Below are positions 1 through 5,202 of a DNA stretch of 5,749 nucleotides, in pieces (positions within the stretch are counted from its first letter, which is position 1; each line of letters begins with the position of its first letter). Position numbers and translations under genes: made by a program. Source of the DNA: an uncultured Comamonadaceae bacterium (lineage in GTDB: Bacteria > Pseudomonadota > Gammaproteobacteria > Burkholderiales > Burkholderiaceae_C). The notes under the pieces are model-generated. The model did not search any database and had not been told where the DNA came from. It worked only from the letters and a program-made list of their open reading frames with translations. Where the stretch lies: contig CALBWZ010000456.1 in assembly GCA_937893415.1 (NCBI GenBank), positions 1 through 5,749 on the forward strand, in the 5' to 3' direction.

Positions 1-2
1 CT

Positions 3-1277
3 TTTTTGCGCAGCTGTGGCCATGTGGTGGACGCCTATACAGGGCAAGTTGATGCCGATACGCGCCTGCTGGTAGAAGAACGCCTGCGCCACAACCAAGT
101 CAAAGCGGTGGTTGCAACGTCGGCACTGGGTATGGGCTATGACAAGCCAGACTTGGGGTTTTGCGTGCACGTGGGCTCACCCTCAACGCCAGTGGCTTAT
201 TACCAGCAAGTGGGGCGCGCTGGGCGGGCAGTCGCGCATGCAGATGGCGTGTTGTTGCCGTCAGACGCAGACGAGCGTATTTGGGATTACTTTGCAACAG
301 CGTCCATACCCGACCCGGTCAGCGCCCACAAGGTAGTGGCTTGTATAGAAGGATATGGGCTGGGCTTGCTGGGCATAGAGGCCGAGACGGGCATACGCCG
401 TGGCCGCTTAGAGGCACTGCTTAAGATTTTGGCGGTTGAAGGCGTGGTCGAAAAAGACGGCTCAAACTGGCGCGCCACGGGCCTGGCCTACGTGCACAAC
501 ACCGCCAAATGGGACGACTTACAGCAGGTGCGCCAGCAAGAGGCCGACATCATGCGCCAATACGCCCAAGGTGCCGGCTGCTTAATGGCCTACCTACAAA
601 CCGCGTTGGATGACCCGTCGCCAGCACCGTGCGGGCGCTGCTCGGTGTGCACTGGCCATGTCCCCCATCCAGGCCTTGCGCCTTCGCAGGACAAGCTGTT
701 GGCCGCGCGAGACTTTTTGCGTGGCATGGATGTGGCTATCGAGCCACGCAAGCGGTGGCCTGCAGGTGTAGGCCGCAAAGGCGCGATTGACGGCTTTGTT
801 GCGGGGCGCGCCGTGGCGTTTGCCGATGACCCAGGTTGGGTCGCTGAGTTACAGACTTGGCAGCAGTCACCACCTGGCCATGTGCCTGACGAGTTGCTGG
901 CAGGGGCGGTGGCCACGCTGGCGCGGTGGTCTACAAGCTGGCCGAATCGCCCCGTGTGTGTGGTGCCACTGCCGGCCACCAACATGGCCGACAACCGCCA
1001 ACTGGCTGCGTATATTGCGCAGCGCGGCAAGCTGGCGCTGCACGATGTGTTCACATGGACAGGCGGGCCAGCACCCGACGATTCCGCATCCACACCAGCG
1101 GTGCTGCACCTGCAGTCGGTCATTGGCTTGAGCGAACACGCCGACTTGCCTGCTGGCACTGTGCTGCTGGTGGCGTCAACCGTGCGCACACGCTGGGCGG
1201 CTACCGTGGCTGCCGCGCTGCTGCGGGATCATGGTGTTTCTCAAGTGCTGTTGCTGACGTTGCATCTACAGCCTTAA
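3..1277 (+). CDS. RecQ-family ATP-dependent DNA helicase, C-terminal part (5' truncated by window edge), with phosphoribosyltransferase-like tail
   Basis: This is a DNA-unwinding helicase of superfamily 2, expected to act in DNA repair or recombination. The frame is open to the left edge, so the first RecA-like domain with Walker A and DEAH motifs lies outside. Counting from the TTG at base 6, helicase motif V (ATSALGMGYDKP, residues 37-48) and motif VI (QQVGRAGR, 67-74) are intact. A winged-helix-like stretch follows at about 105-158. Next are four cysteines at 192, 209, 212 and 215, spaced C-x16-C-x2-C-x2-C as in the RecQ zinc site. No HRDC domain is visible. Instead residues about 315-423 resemble a phosphoribosyltransferase fold, ending in VLLVASTVRTRW (386-397), where a functional enzyme would carry acidic residues and a TG. 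From memory, this architecture resembles RecQ-like proteins common in Actinobacteria. The ending is TAA at 1275-1277. The family assignment is strong; the role of the tail is unknown. Confidence 0.93.
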   Translation, partial: FLRSCGHVVDAYTGQVDADTRLLVEERLRHNQVKAVVATSALGMGYDKPDLGFCVHVGSPSTPVAYYQQVGRAGRAVAHADGVLLPSDADERIWDYFATASIPDPVSAHKVVACIEGYGLGLLGIEAETGIRRGRLEALLKILAVEGVVEKDGSNWRATGLAYVHNTAKWDDLQQVRQQEADIMRQYAQGAGCLMAYLQTALDDPSPAPCGRCSVCTGHVPHPGLAPSQDKLLAARDFLRGMDVAIEPRKRWPAGVGRKGAIDGFVAGRAVAFADDPGWVAELQTWQQSPPGHVPDELLAGAVATLARWSTSWPNRPVCVVPLPATNMADNRQLAAYIAQRGKLALHDVFTWTGGPAPDDSASTPAVLHLQSVIGLSEHADLPAGTVLLVASTVRTRWAATVAAALLRDHGVSQVLLLTLHLQP

Positions 1278-1280
1278 CCG

Positions 1281-1325
1281 GCATAACGTGCATTACGTGC
1301 ATAAGGTGCATAAGGTGCATAAACG
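1281..1325. repeat. 9-bp tandem repeat, about 4.5 units
   Basis: Consecutive units read GCATAACGT (1281-1289), GCATTACGT (1290-1298), GCATAAGGT (1299-1307) and GCATAAGGT (1308-1316), followed by a partial GCATAA (1317-1322). The array starts three bases after the helicase stop codon and lies outside both flanking genes. Two units are identical and two differ at one or two positions, which suggests expansion by slippage followed by drift. Each unit contains the short palindrome TGCA at its junction, so a protein-binding role is possible but unsupported. Confidence 0.85.
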
Positions 1326-1334
1326 CCCTTTTTT
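1312..1334 (+). terminator. possible weak rho-independent terminator after the recQ-type gene
   Basis: AAGGTG (1312-1317) can pair with CGCCCTT (1324-1330) if one C is bulged and one T-G wobble is allowed, and six T residues follow at 1329-1334. The stem is short, uses part of the T run and overlaps the tandem repeat. Its position, 35 bases after the stop codon, is right for a terminator. The structure is marginal. Confidence 0.3.
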
Positions 1335-1423
1335 CAAACCAGCTGCACGTCACCAGCCACATGACTGGCGTTAGGATGAACCCGCTGCTTCATGCTTTTT
1401 TTTACTTGCCACCTACCGACCCC

Positions 1424-1945
1424 ATGACCACTGACATCGACAACATAAAAAACGACTTAGGCGAAGACGCAACGGACAACGCCATGCGTCAAGAACCCCG
1501 GTTGTGGCAAAACGAGCAATGGATGGCGCAGGTCATCAAGAACGAAGACGACGATGGTTGGGCCGTGGCGATGTACAAAGACGGTGCATCAGAGCCGGCT
1601 TTGGTAGGCCCGTGGACCATGGGGCGCGACAAAAAGAACCCCAAGCCGCTAGACGGCAATGCCTTCATCACCTTGGTAAAAACCGCCAGTGAATTTGTGC
1701 GCCGCCAAGAGCAGCAGCTACACGCCACGCTGCACCAGTCGGTCACTGTGAATGGCCAAACCGGACGCGTCACGGTGCTGCTAGATATCGTGCCCGATGA
1801 GGACAACCCCTTTGGCGTGTTGAGTGCCCAAGATGAAGGCGGCGACACGCTGGCTGAGTTCAAGGTGAACGCGGGCTTCAAGCTCAACCGCCAGACGGCT
1901 CAACAGTGGGTGGATGCTGGGCTCGTGCAGCCTGCTGGTCACTAA
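1424..1945 (+). CDS. Hypothetical protein, 173 residues, acidic, function unknown
   Basis: I do not recognise a named domain. The chosen start is ATG 1424, giving a product that begins MTTDIDNIKNDLGEDA. In-frame alternatives are ATG 1376 (preceded directly by TTAGG, too close to be a good ribosome site) and ATG 1484. None has a clear Shine-Dalgarno sequence. The protein is soluble-looking, rich in Asp and Glu, with no signal peptide, membrane segment or cysteine pair. A Trp-rich early section (RLWQNEQW, then DDGWAVAMY) leads into a distinctive GPWTMGRDKKNPKPLD stretch, a helical charged segment (VRRQEQQLHATLH) and a beta-like C-terminal half. The GPWTMGRDKKNPKPLD stretch looks like a conserved family signature, and I believe similar uncharacterised proteins occur in Comamonadaceae, but I cannot confirm this. 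It follows the helicase gene by 146 bases and ends at TAA 1943-1945, inside a terminator hairpin. Reality as a gene is likely; function is open. Confidence 0.75.
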   Translation: MTTDIDNIKNDLGEDATDNAMRQEPRLWQNEQWMAQVIKNEDDDGWAVAMYKDGASEPALVGPWTMGRDKKNPKPLDGNAFITLVKTASEFVRRQEQQLHATLHQSVTVNGQTGRVTVLLDIVPDEDNPFGVLSAQDEGGDTLAEFKVNAGFKLNRQTAQQWVDAGLVQPAGH

Positions 1946-1990
1946 CCCACGCAGGCAGGCATGGGGCACACCCCATGCCACGTGTGGGTT
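1944..1990. terminator. Bipartite inverted repeat, likely shared bidirectional terminator between convergent genes
   Basis: The inner hairpin is perfect: GGCATGGGG (1958-1966) pairs with CCCCATGCC (1971-1979) around a CACA loop. An outer pair, AACCCAC (1944-1950) with GTGGGTT (1984-1990), encloses it, with unpaired bases between the two stems. The outer arms include bases of the TAA of the upstream plus-strand gene (1943-1945) and of the TAA of trxC on the minus strand (1990-1992). On the plus strand the hairpin is followed by TTTATTTCT, a modest T-rich tail. The minus-strand side lacks a clear T run, so termination may be weaker in that direction. Confidence 0.75.
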
Positions 1991-2451
1991 TATTTCTGCC
2001 CGCGTGCCCACTTCACCAAGTCAGCGCGACTCATTGCGCCGCTGGTGCGAGCCACTTCTCGGCCGTCTTTAAACAAAGCCAATGTGGGAATGCTGCGTAT
2101 GTTGAACCGTGCGCCCACGTCTTGGTGGGCCTCGGTGTCCACTTTTGCCAGCAACACCTCACCGGCTAAGTCGCCAGCAGCAGCCTCAAACTGTGGGGCC
2201 ATGGTGCGGCAAGGCCCACACCAAGGCGCCCAAAAATCCACCAACACAGGCATGGCGCTGCGGCTGATGTGTTTGTTGAGCGATGCGCCGTCTAGCGCTA
2301 CAGGCTTGCTGCTGTGCATGGGTTGCTGGCAACGCCCGCAAGTGGCATTGGCTACATCGCCTATGTGTAGACGGTTGGTGGTGTGGCAATGAGGGCACAC
2401 GATGAGTGAGGTACTTGAGGTACTTGAGGTGGGCGATGTGTCAGCGGTCAT
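1990..2451 (-). CDS. trxC: Thioredoxin 2 (TrxC), zinc-ribbon thioredoxin
   Basis: This is a cytoplasmic protein-disulfide reductase of 153 residues, a little longer than E. coli TrxC (139). The N-terminal zinc ribbon uses CPHC (Cys19, Cys22) and CGRC (Cys38, Cys41). The thioredoxin domain carries the active site WCGPC (Cys78, Cys81) within DFWAPWCGPCR, and the cis-proline loop SIPT (Pro122). All expected catalytic and metal-binding residues are present. The start ATG at 2449-2451 was chosen because it gives a short Thr/Ser-rich leader (residues 5-15) before the ribbon; the frame is open further upstream to 2514, but that stretch does not resemble the family. No strong Shine-Dalgarno sequence is visible. 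It lies 53 bases downstream of the DUF2905 gene on the same strand and may share its transcript. In the known family TrxC supports ribonucleotide reductase and oxidative-stress defence, which is not shown by this sequence. Confidence 0.95.
   Translation of the reverse strand: MTADTSPTSSTSSTSLIVCPHCHTTNRLHIGDVANATCGRCQQPMHSSKPVALDGASLNKHISRSAMPVLVDFWAPWCGPCRTMAPQFEAAAGDLAGEVLLAKVDTEAHQDVGARFNIRSIPTLALFKDGREVARTSGAMSRADLVKWARGQK
2411..2428. repeat. Two perfect copies of a 9-bp direct repeat inside trxC
   Basis: GTACTTGAG occurs twice in tandem (2411-2419 and 2420-2428), within the trxC coding region. On the coding strand it encodes the Thr/Ser repeat in the leader ahead of the zinc ribbon. The unit is a multiple of three, so a change in copy number would not break the frame. 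Confidence 0.85.
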
Positions 2452-2504
2452 AAGCAGGCAGTTAAGAGATAAAAAGTTCAACAATACATGGTTTAGCGTA
2501 AGAC

Positions 2505-2699
2505 TTACAACCACCGTGCAATCAAACTACACAGGCCACTGAGCACCAAGGTAGACGCAACTGGTAAACGAATCACCCGCCCGGCAATGCGCAGCTCAAA
2601 GTCACCCGGTAGAGTCCCCACGCCAAAACGGCGCAAAAAAGGGAGCAGGCCGTTGATGAGCACCAAGGCCAAAAACACCGCTATAAGGTACCTGAACAT
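2505..2699 (-). CDS. DUF2905 family small membrane protein
   Basis: The 64-residue product fits the DUF2905 family in both length and layout. A hydrophobic helix at about residues 4-22 is followed by RRFGVG, the characteristic LPGD turn (30-33), a short basic strand region (FELRIAGRVIRLP, 34-46) and a second hydrophobic helix at about 47-61. It is therefore expected in the inner membrane with two spanning segments. No enzymatic residues are evident and the family's function is not known to me. The ATG at 2697-2699 lies 7 bases after the methyltransferase stop codon. A GAGAAG sequence (2703-2708) overlaps that TGA, at rather close spacing to the ATG, so translational coupling is likely. The stop is TAA (2505-2507). 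The tight spacing places it in an operon with the methyltransferase. Confidence 0.9.
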   Translation of the reverse strand: MFRYLIAVFLALVLINGLLPFLRRFGVGTLPGDFELRIAGRVIRLPVASTLVLSGLCSLIARWL

Positions 2700-2706
2700 C
2701 AGCTTC

Positions 2707-3873
2707 TCACAATGTGTGCGTGCGGTCGAACTGGGTAAAACCCAGCAGCCCACCACCGTCGTTAACGGCTTGGGTGCTGGCTGGTGCAACCAATGCCAAC
2801 ACTTTAAACAACTCGCCCATTTCGTGTTCGTGCACCAGCTTTAAAGCGTGCGATTGCTCGCCAACGGTGGCACTGGGCAGCTCATTGACGAGGCCGCAAT
2901 TGAGTAAGAAACGGCCTTGGCTGGTGTAGCCCATCACGTCCAAGCCCGCCTCTTGCGCCGCCACAGCTGCCGCCGTGAAGTCCACATGCACAGTGATGTC
3001 CTTTAGCCCGACACCGACCAACGGGTTGGTGTCGCTGGTGTGTTGGTAATGGCACATCAGCGTGCCCATGTGACGTTGCGGGTGGTAGTACTCGGCTTGG
3101 GTAAAGCCGTAGTCCAACAGCAGGGCCGCGCCGCTTTTGAGGCAGTCGCCCAAACTGCGCAGCCAAGCCTGGGCTTGCTGGTGCCACTCCACCCAATAAT
3201 CCAATTGCGCAGGCACCTCAAAGTCTGGCCTGAGTTGGGTAGGCCTGTCTTCCCATTGCAGCTGCCAATGTGGCTGGGCTGCGTCTAGGGCAACGCCTCT
3301 CTCTAGCCACTCACCCGCTTTGGTGCGCAGCAATAATTTAGTGGGCATGGCATCCAACACTTCGTTGCCAACCACCACGGCGTGCAGCGCGTCAGGCCAC
3401 TGCGTTACCCATTGCACGCTCACACGGCTGGCGAAGGCTTGCAGCCTGGCTTGCTGGCGTGCGCGCAAGGTCGCAGACACCTCCACGATCACGTAACGCT
3501 TAAATGGCACTTGGCTGTCCAATAAAGCGTCAATCAGTTGCGCTGCCAAGGCGCCAGTGCCGCCGCCAAATTCCCAGACTTCGTCAACGCCGCACAGCGT
3601 CATGGCTTGGGCGACTTGTTTGGCCACCGTGCGGCCAAATACAGGGGTGAGTTCAGGGGCGGTGACAAAGTCTGAGCCATCGCTGGGCATGAGGCCCAGC
3701 TTGGGGCGCTCGTTGGCGTAGTAGCCCAAGTTGGGTGCGTACAGGGCCTGGGCCATGAAGTCGTCAAACGGCAACCAGCCCCCACCTGTCTCTAGGCGTT
3801 GGTTGATATACCCCTGCATAGCCTCGGGTGTGGCCAGCGTGGGGGGGGAAGTCGGTACACTTGGGGTCTTCAT
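2707..3873 (-). CDS. MidA/NDUFAF7-type class I SAM-dependent methyltransferase (DUF185, COG1565)
   Basis: The 388-residue product matches the MidA family in length and motif order. An N-terminal section has the typical FDDFMAQALYAPNLGYY (36-52), followed by DFVTAPELTPVFG (68-80). The SAM-binding glycine loop is EFGGGTG (101-107). The acidic post-I strand is YVIVEVS (127-133), and VGNEVLDAMP (168-177) is the family's conserved NE-x-LDA-x-P motif. Later come LLLDYGF and a GTLMCHYQHTSDTNPL segment leading to DITVHVDF. In mitochondria the homologue NDUFAF7 methylates an arginine of complex I subunit NDUFS2. A bacterial complex I role is inference only. The start ATG 3871-3873 was chosen by family length; in-frame ATGs at 3903 and 3930 would add 10 or 19 residues without resemblance to the family. 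No clear ribosome site precedes any of them. It is the first gene of the minus-strand cluster, and a C8 run lies in codons 9-11. Confidence 0.93.
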   Translation of the reverse strand: MKTPSVPTSPPTLATPEAMQGYINQRLETGGGWLPFDDFMAQALYAPNLGYYANERPKLGLMPSDGSDFVTAPELTPVFGRTVAKQVAQAMTLCGVDEVWEFGGGTGALAAQLIDALLDSQVPFKRYVIVEVSATLRARQQARLQAFASRVSVQWVTQWPDALHAVVVGNEVLDAMPTKLLLRTKAGEWLERGVALDAAQPHWQLQWEDRPTQLRPDFEVPAQLDYWVEWHQQAQAWLRSLGDCLKSGAALLLDYGFTQAEYYHPQRHMGTLMCHYQHTSDTNPLVGVGLKDITVHVDFTAAAVAAQEAGLDVMGYTSQGRFLLNCGLVNELPSATVGEQSHALKLVHEHEMGELFKVLALVAPASTQAVNDGGGLLGFTQFDRTHTL

Positions 3874-3953
3874 GCGCAGTAAATAGCTGTTGACAGCCGA
3901 CATTGTGCGCCAAGCGCTTGCGCCCCTCACAACACCTGTTTTAAGCTAAAACC
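3874..3953. promoter_or_regulatory. Divergent intergenic region with two palindromes; likely holds promoters for both clusters
   Basis: Both flanking genes read away from this 80-base gap, so each cluster probably has a promoter here or inside the opposite gene. Visible elements are a perfect palindrome CAAGCGCTTG (3911-3920) and an AT-rich inverted repeat GTTTTA-AGC-TAAAAC (3938-3952), which ends one base before the SDR start codon. A TTGACA hexamer (3890-3895) is present, but no good -10 element follows at 16-18 bases. I cannot assign exact promoters. Confidence 0.45.
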
Positions 3954-4754
3954 ATGTCAGTCTCTTCCGCACCGCGCTTCAGCGCACAACTGGTTCCCCG
4001 CGTTGCACTGGTTACAGGTGCGGCCACACGCTTGGGTCGGGCCATTGCGCTGGCACTGGCGCAAGCCGGATGGGATGTAGCCATTCACTACCGCAACTCC
4101 CAGGCACAGGCCAGCGAAACCCAACAAGACTGCCAAAACATCAACGCCGCTGGGCGCTTTCATACCTTTCAGGCCGATTTATCCGACGCGGATGACTGCC
4201 GACAATTGGCCGCACATATGGGCGCGCACTTCGGATCTTGGGGCGCAGTGATCAACAGCGCGTCTGTGTTTGAACATGACACCGCAACCTCTGTTAACGC
4301 CAACAGTGCATCTAACCACTGGCAGACCAACACCGTAGCGCCCGTGTTGCTGACCCAAGCTTTGTATGCCCATGCCCAACAACATGGCACTTGCGCGGTA
4401 GCTGTCAACATGCTGGATCAAAAGCTGTGGAACCTCAACCCAGACTTTTTCAGCTACACCCTGAGCAAGTCGGCGCTAGAAACCGCCACCACCTTGCTGG
4501 CCCAAGCTTTGGCACCTATCATGCGCGTAGTGGGTGTTGCGCCAGGCCTCACCCTGACCAGCCACATGCTGAGCGACGAGCAGTTTCAGGCGTTGCACAA
4601 GTTGTCGCCATTGGGCCAATCCAGCACGCTAGAAGATGTGGTGGCCACCGTGTTGTTTGCACTCAACAACGCATCTATTACCGGTACCACGCTGCTGGTA
4701 GACGGCGGGCAACACCTGATGAAATTTGAGCGTGACTTCTCCTTAATGACCTGA
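3954..4754 (+). CDS. Short-chain dehydrogenase/reductase, pteridine reductase-like (PTR1/FolM type)
   Basis: This is a 266-residue NAD(P)H-dependent reductase, probably reducing a dihydropterin such as dihydromonapterin or dihydrofolate. The nucleotide-binding loop is TGAATRLG (21-28), with the Arg typical of pteridine reductases in place of the usual third glycine pattern. HYRNS (45-49) matches the HY-x-x-S NADPH phosphate-binding site of PTR1. The NSAS motif (101-104) replaces NNAG. The active-site pair is Tyr168 and Lys172 in SYTLSK. The classical catalytic Ser position reads NMLDQ, with Asp155, the substitution seen in PTR1 and FolM. The C-terminal GTTLLVDGGQHL is typical of SDR proteins. 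It starts at ATG 3954 without an evident Shine-Dalgarno sequence and stops at TGA 4752-4754, three bases before folB. That pairing supports a pterin substrate. Exact substrate is not decided by sequence, so I give no symbol; folM-like is the nearest label. Confidence 0.9.
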   Translation: MSVSSAPRFSAQLVPRVALVTGAATRLGRAIALALAQAGWDVAIHYRNSQAQASETQQDCQNINAAGRFHTFQADLSDADDCRQLAAHMGAHFGSWGAVINSASVFEHDTATSVNANSASNHWQTNTVAPVLLTQALYAHAQQHGTCAVAVNMLDQKLWNLNPDFFSYTLSKSALETATTLLAQALAPIMRVVGVAPGLTLTSHMLSDEQFQALHKLSPLGQSSTLEDVVATVLFALNNASITGTTLLVDGGQHLMKFERDFSLMT

Positions 4755-4757
4755 GCC

Positions 4758-5174
4758 ATGACCGACAACACCACACACACCACCGCACGAAGCGCCCATT
4801 CGACTGATGCCATGCTGGGCAACCAGATACTCACGCTGTCAGGTTTGAAATTTGAAGCCAGCCTAGGTATCTTGGAACACGAAATAAACACGCCTCAACC
4901 CATACAAGTGGATGCAGAACTCAACCAAGGCCAGCAACCACTGCTGCCACACGACGACGACATCAACCATGTGCTGGACTACCGCCGTGTGCGTCAAATC
5001 ATCATTGACGAATGCACGGCTGAGCACGTCAACCTGCTGGAGACGCTGATTGGCAGACTCACACACAGGCTGATGCAACTGCCAGGCGTACTCGGGGCGC
5101 GTGTGCGCATTGCCAAGCTGGAAATTTTTGAAGACTGCGAAGTCGCCATACGCATGCAAGGCGGTCAATGGTGA
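4758..5174 (+). CDS. folB: Dihydroneopterin aldolase (FolB)
   Basis: FolB cleaves 7,8-dihydroneopterin to 6-hydroxymethyl-7,8-dihydropterin and glycolaldehyde in folate synthesis, in the cytoplasm. Of the 138 residues the core matches the family. GILEHE (37-42) carries the glutamate equivalent to E. coli Glu22. LDYRRVR (73-79) has the conserved Tyr75. LLET (93-96) supplies Glu95 for pterin binding, and [16 protein letters not shown] (117-132) carries Lys120, the catalytic lysine. The usual Pro after this lysine is Leu here. The first 18 residues are Thr/His-rich and not part of the fold; Met19 (ATG 4812) would give a product of 120 residues, close to the usual length. ATG 4758 is preferred because it sits three bases after the SDR stop codon, which suggests coupling. 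Neither start has a strong ribosome site. Confidence 0.93.
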   Translation: MTDNTTHTTARSAHSTDAMLGNQILTLSGLKFEASLGILEHEINTPQPIQVDAELNQGQQPLLPHDDDINHVLDYRRVRQIIIDECTAEHVNLLETLIGRLTHRLMQLPGVLGARVRIAKLEIFEDCEVAIRMQGGQW

Positions 5175-5191
5175 AGGCCACAGCCCTACCC

Positions 5192-5195
5192 GAGG
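5192..5195 (+). promoter_or_regulatory. Ribosome binding site that fixes the GTG start of ttcA
   Basis: GAGG lies 7 bases before GTG 5203 and is the clearest Shine-Dalgarno match in the window. The first in-frame ATG of the ttcA frame after this GTG is at 5281, which would remove the conserved N-terminal EKRLRRQ segment, so this site supports GTG as the start. Confidence 0.65.
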
Positions 5196-5202
5196 CGGCG
5201 CT

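Noticed and set aside
590..1189. A 199-codon open frame on the minus strand within the helicase gene
   Set aside because: It lies wholly antisense to well-supported helicase zinc-site and tail sequence, has no recognisable domain and fits the shadow-frame pattern of GC-rich genes.
1281..1325. The 9-bp array as a CRISPR or iteron-type origin
   Set aside because: Units are contiguous with no spacers, which excludes CRISPR. Iterons are usually longer and lie by a replication initiator gene, which is absent here.
926..1423. In-frame upstream extension of the unknown protein, overlapping the helicase gene for about 350 bases
   Set aside because: The region is clearly coding in the helicase frame, and the extension only stays open because the 9-bp tandem repeat is a multiple of three. 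Its translation (ITCITCIRCIRC and so on) is repeat-derived.
1489..1887. A 132-codon minus-strand frame opposite the unknown protein
   Set aside because: Its composition is Ser/Thr-rich low-complexity typical of an antisense shadow. The plus-strand frame has better residue composition and ends at the terminator. I cannot exclude it absolutely, because the plus-strand protein is also unnamed.
2452..2504. Separate promoter for trxC in the AT-rich 53-base gap
   Set aside because: The gap is AT-richer than the genes, but I found no -35/-10 pair with acceptable spacing on the minus strand.
3890..3918. TTGACA at 3890-3895 as a sigma-70 -35 box for the SDR cluster
   Set aside because: The bases 16-18 positions downstream (around AAGCGCTT) do not resemble TATAAT, so the hexamer alone is not enough.
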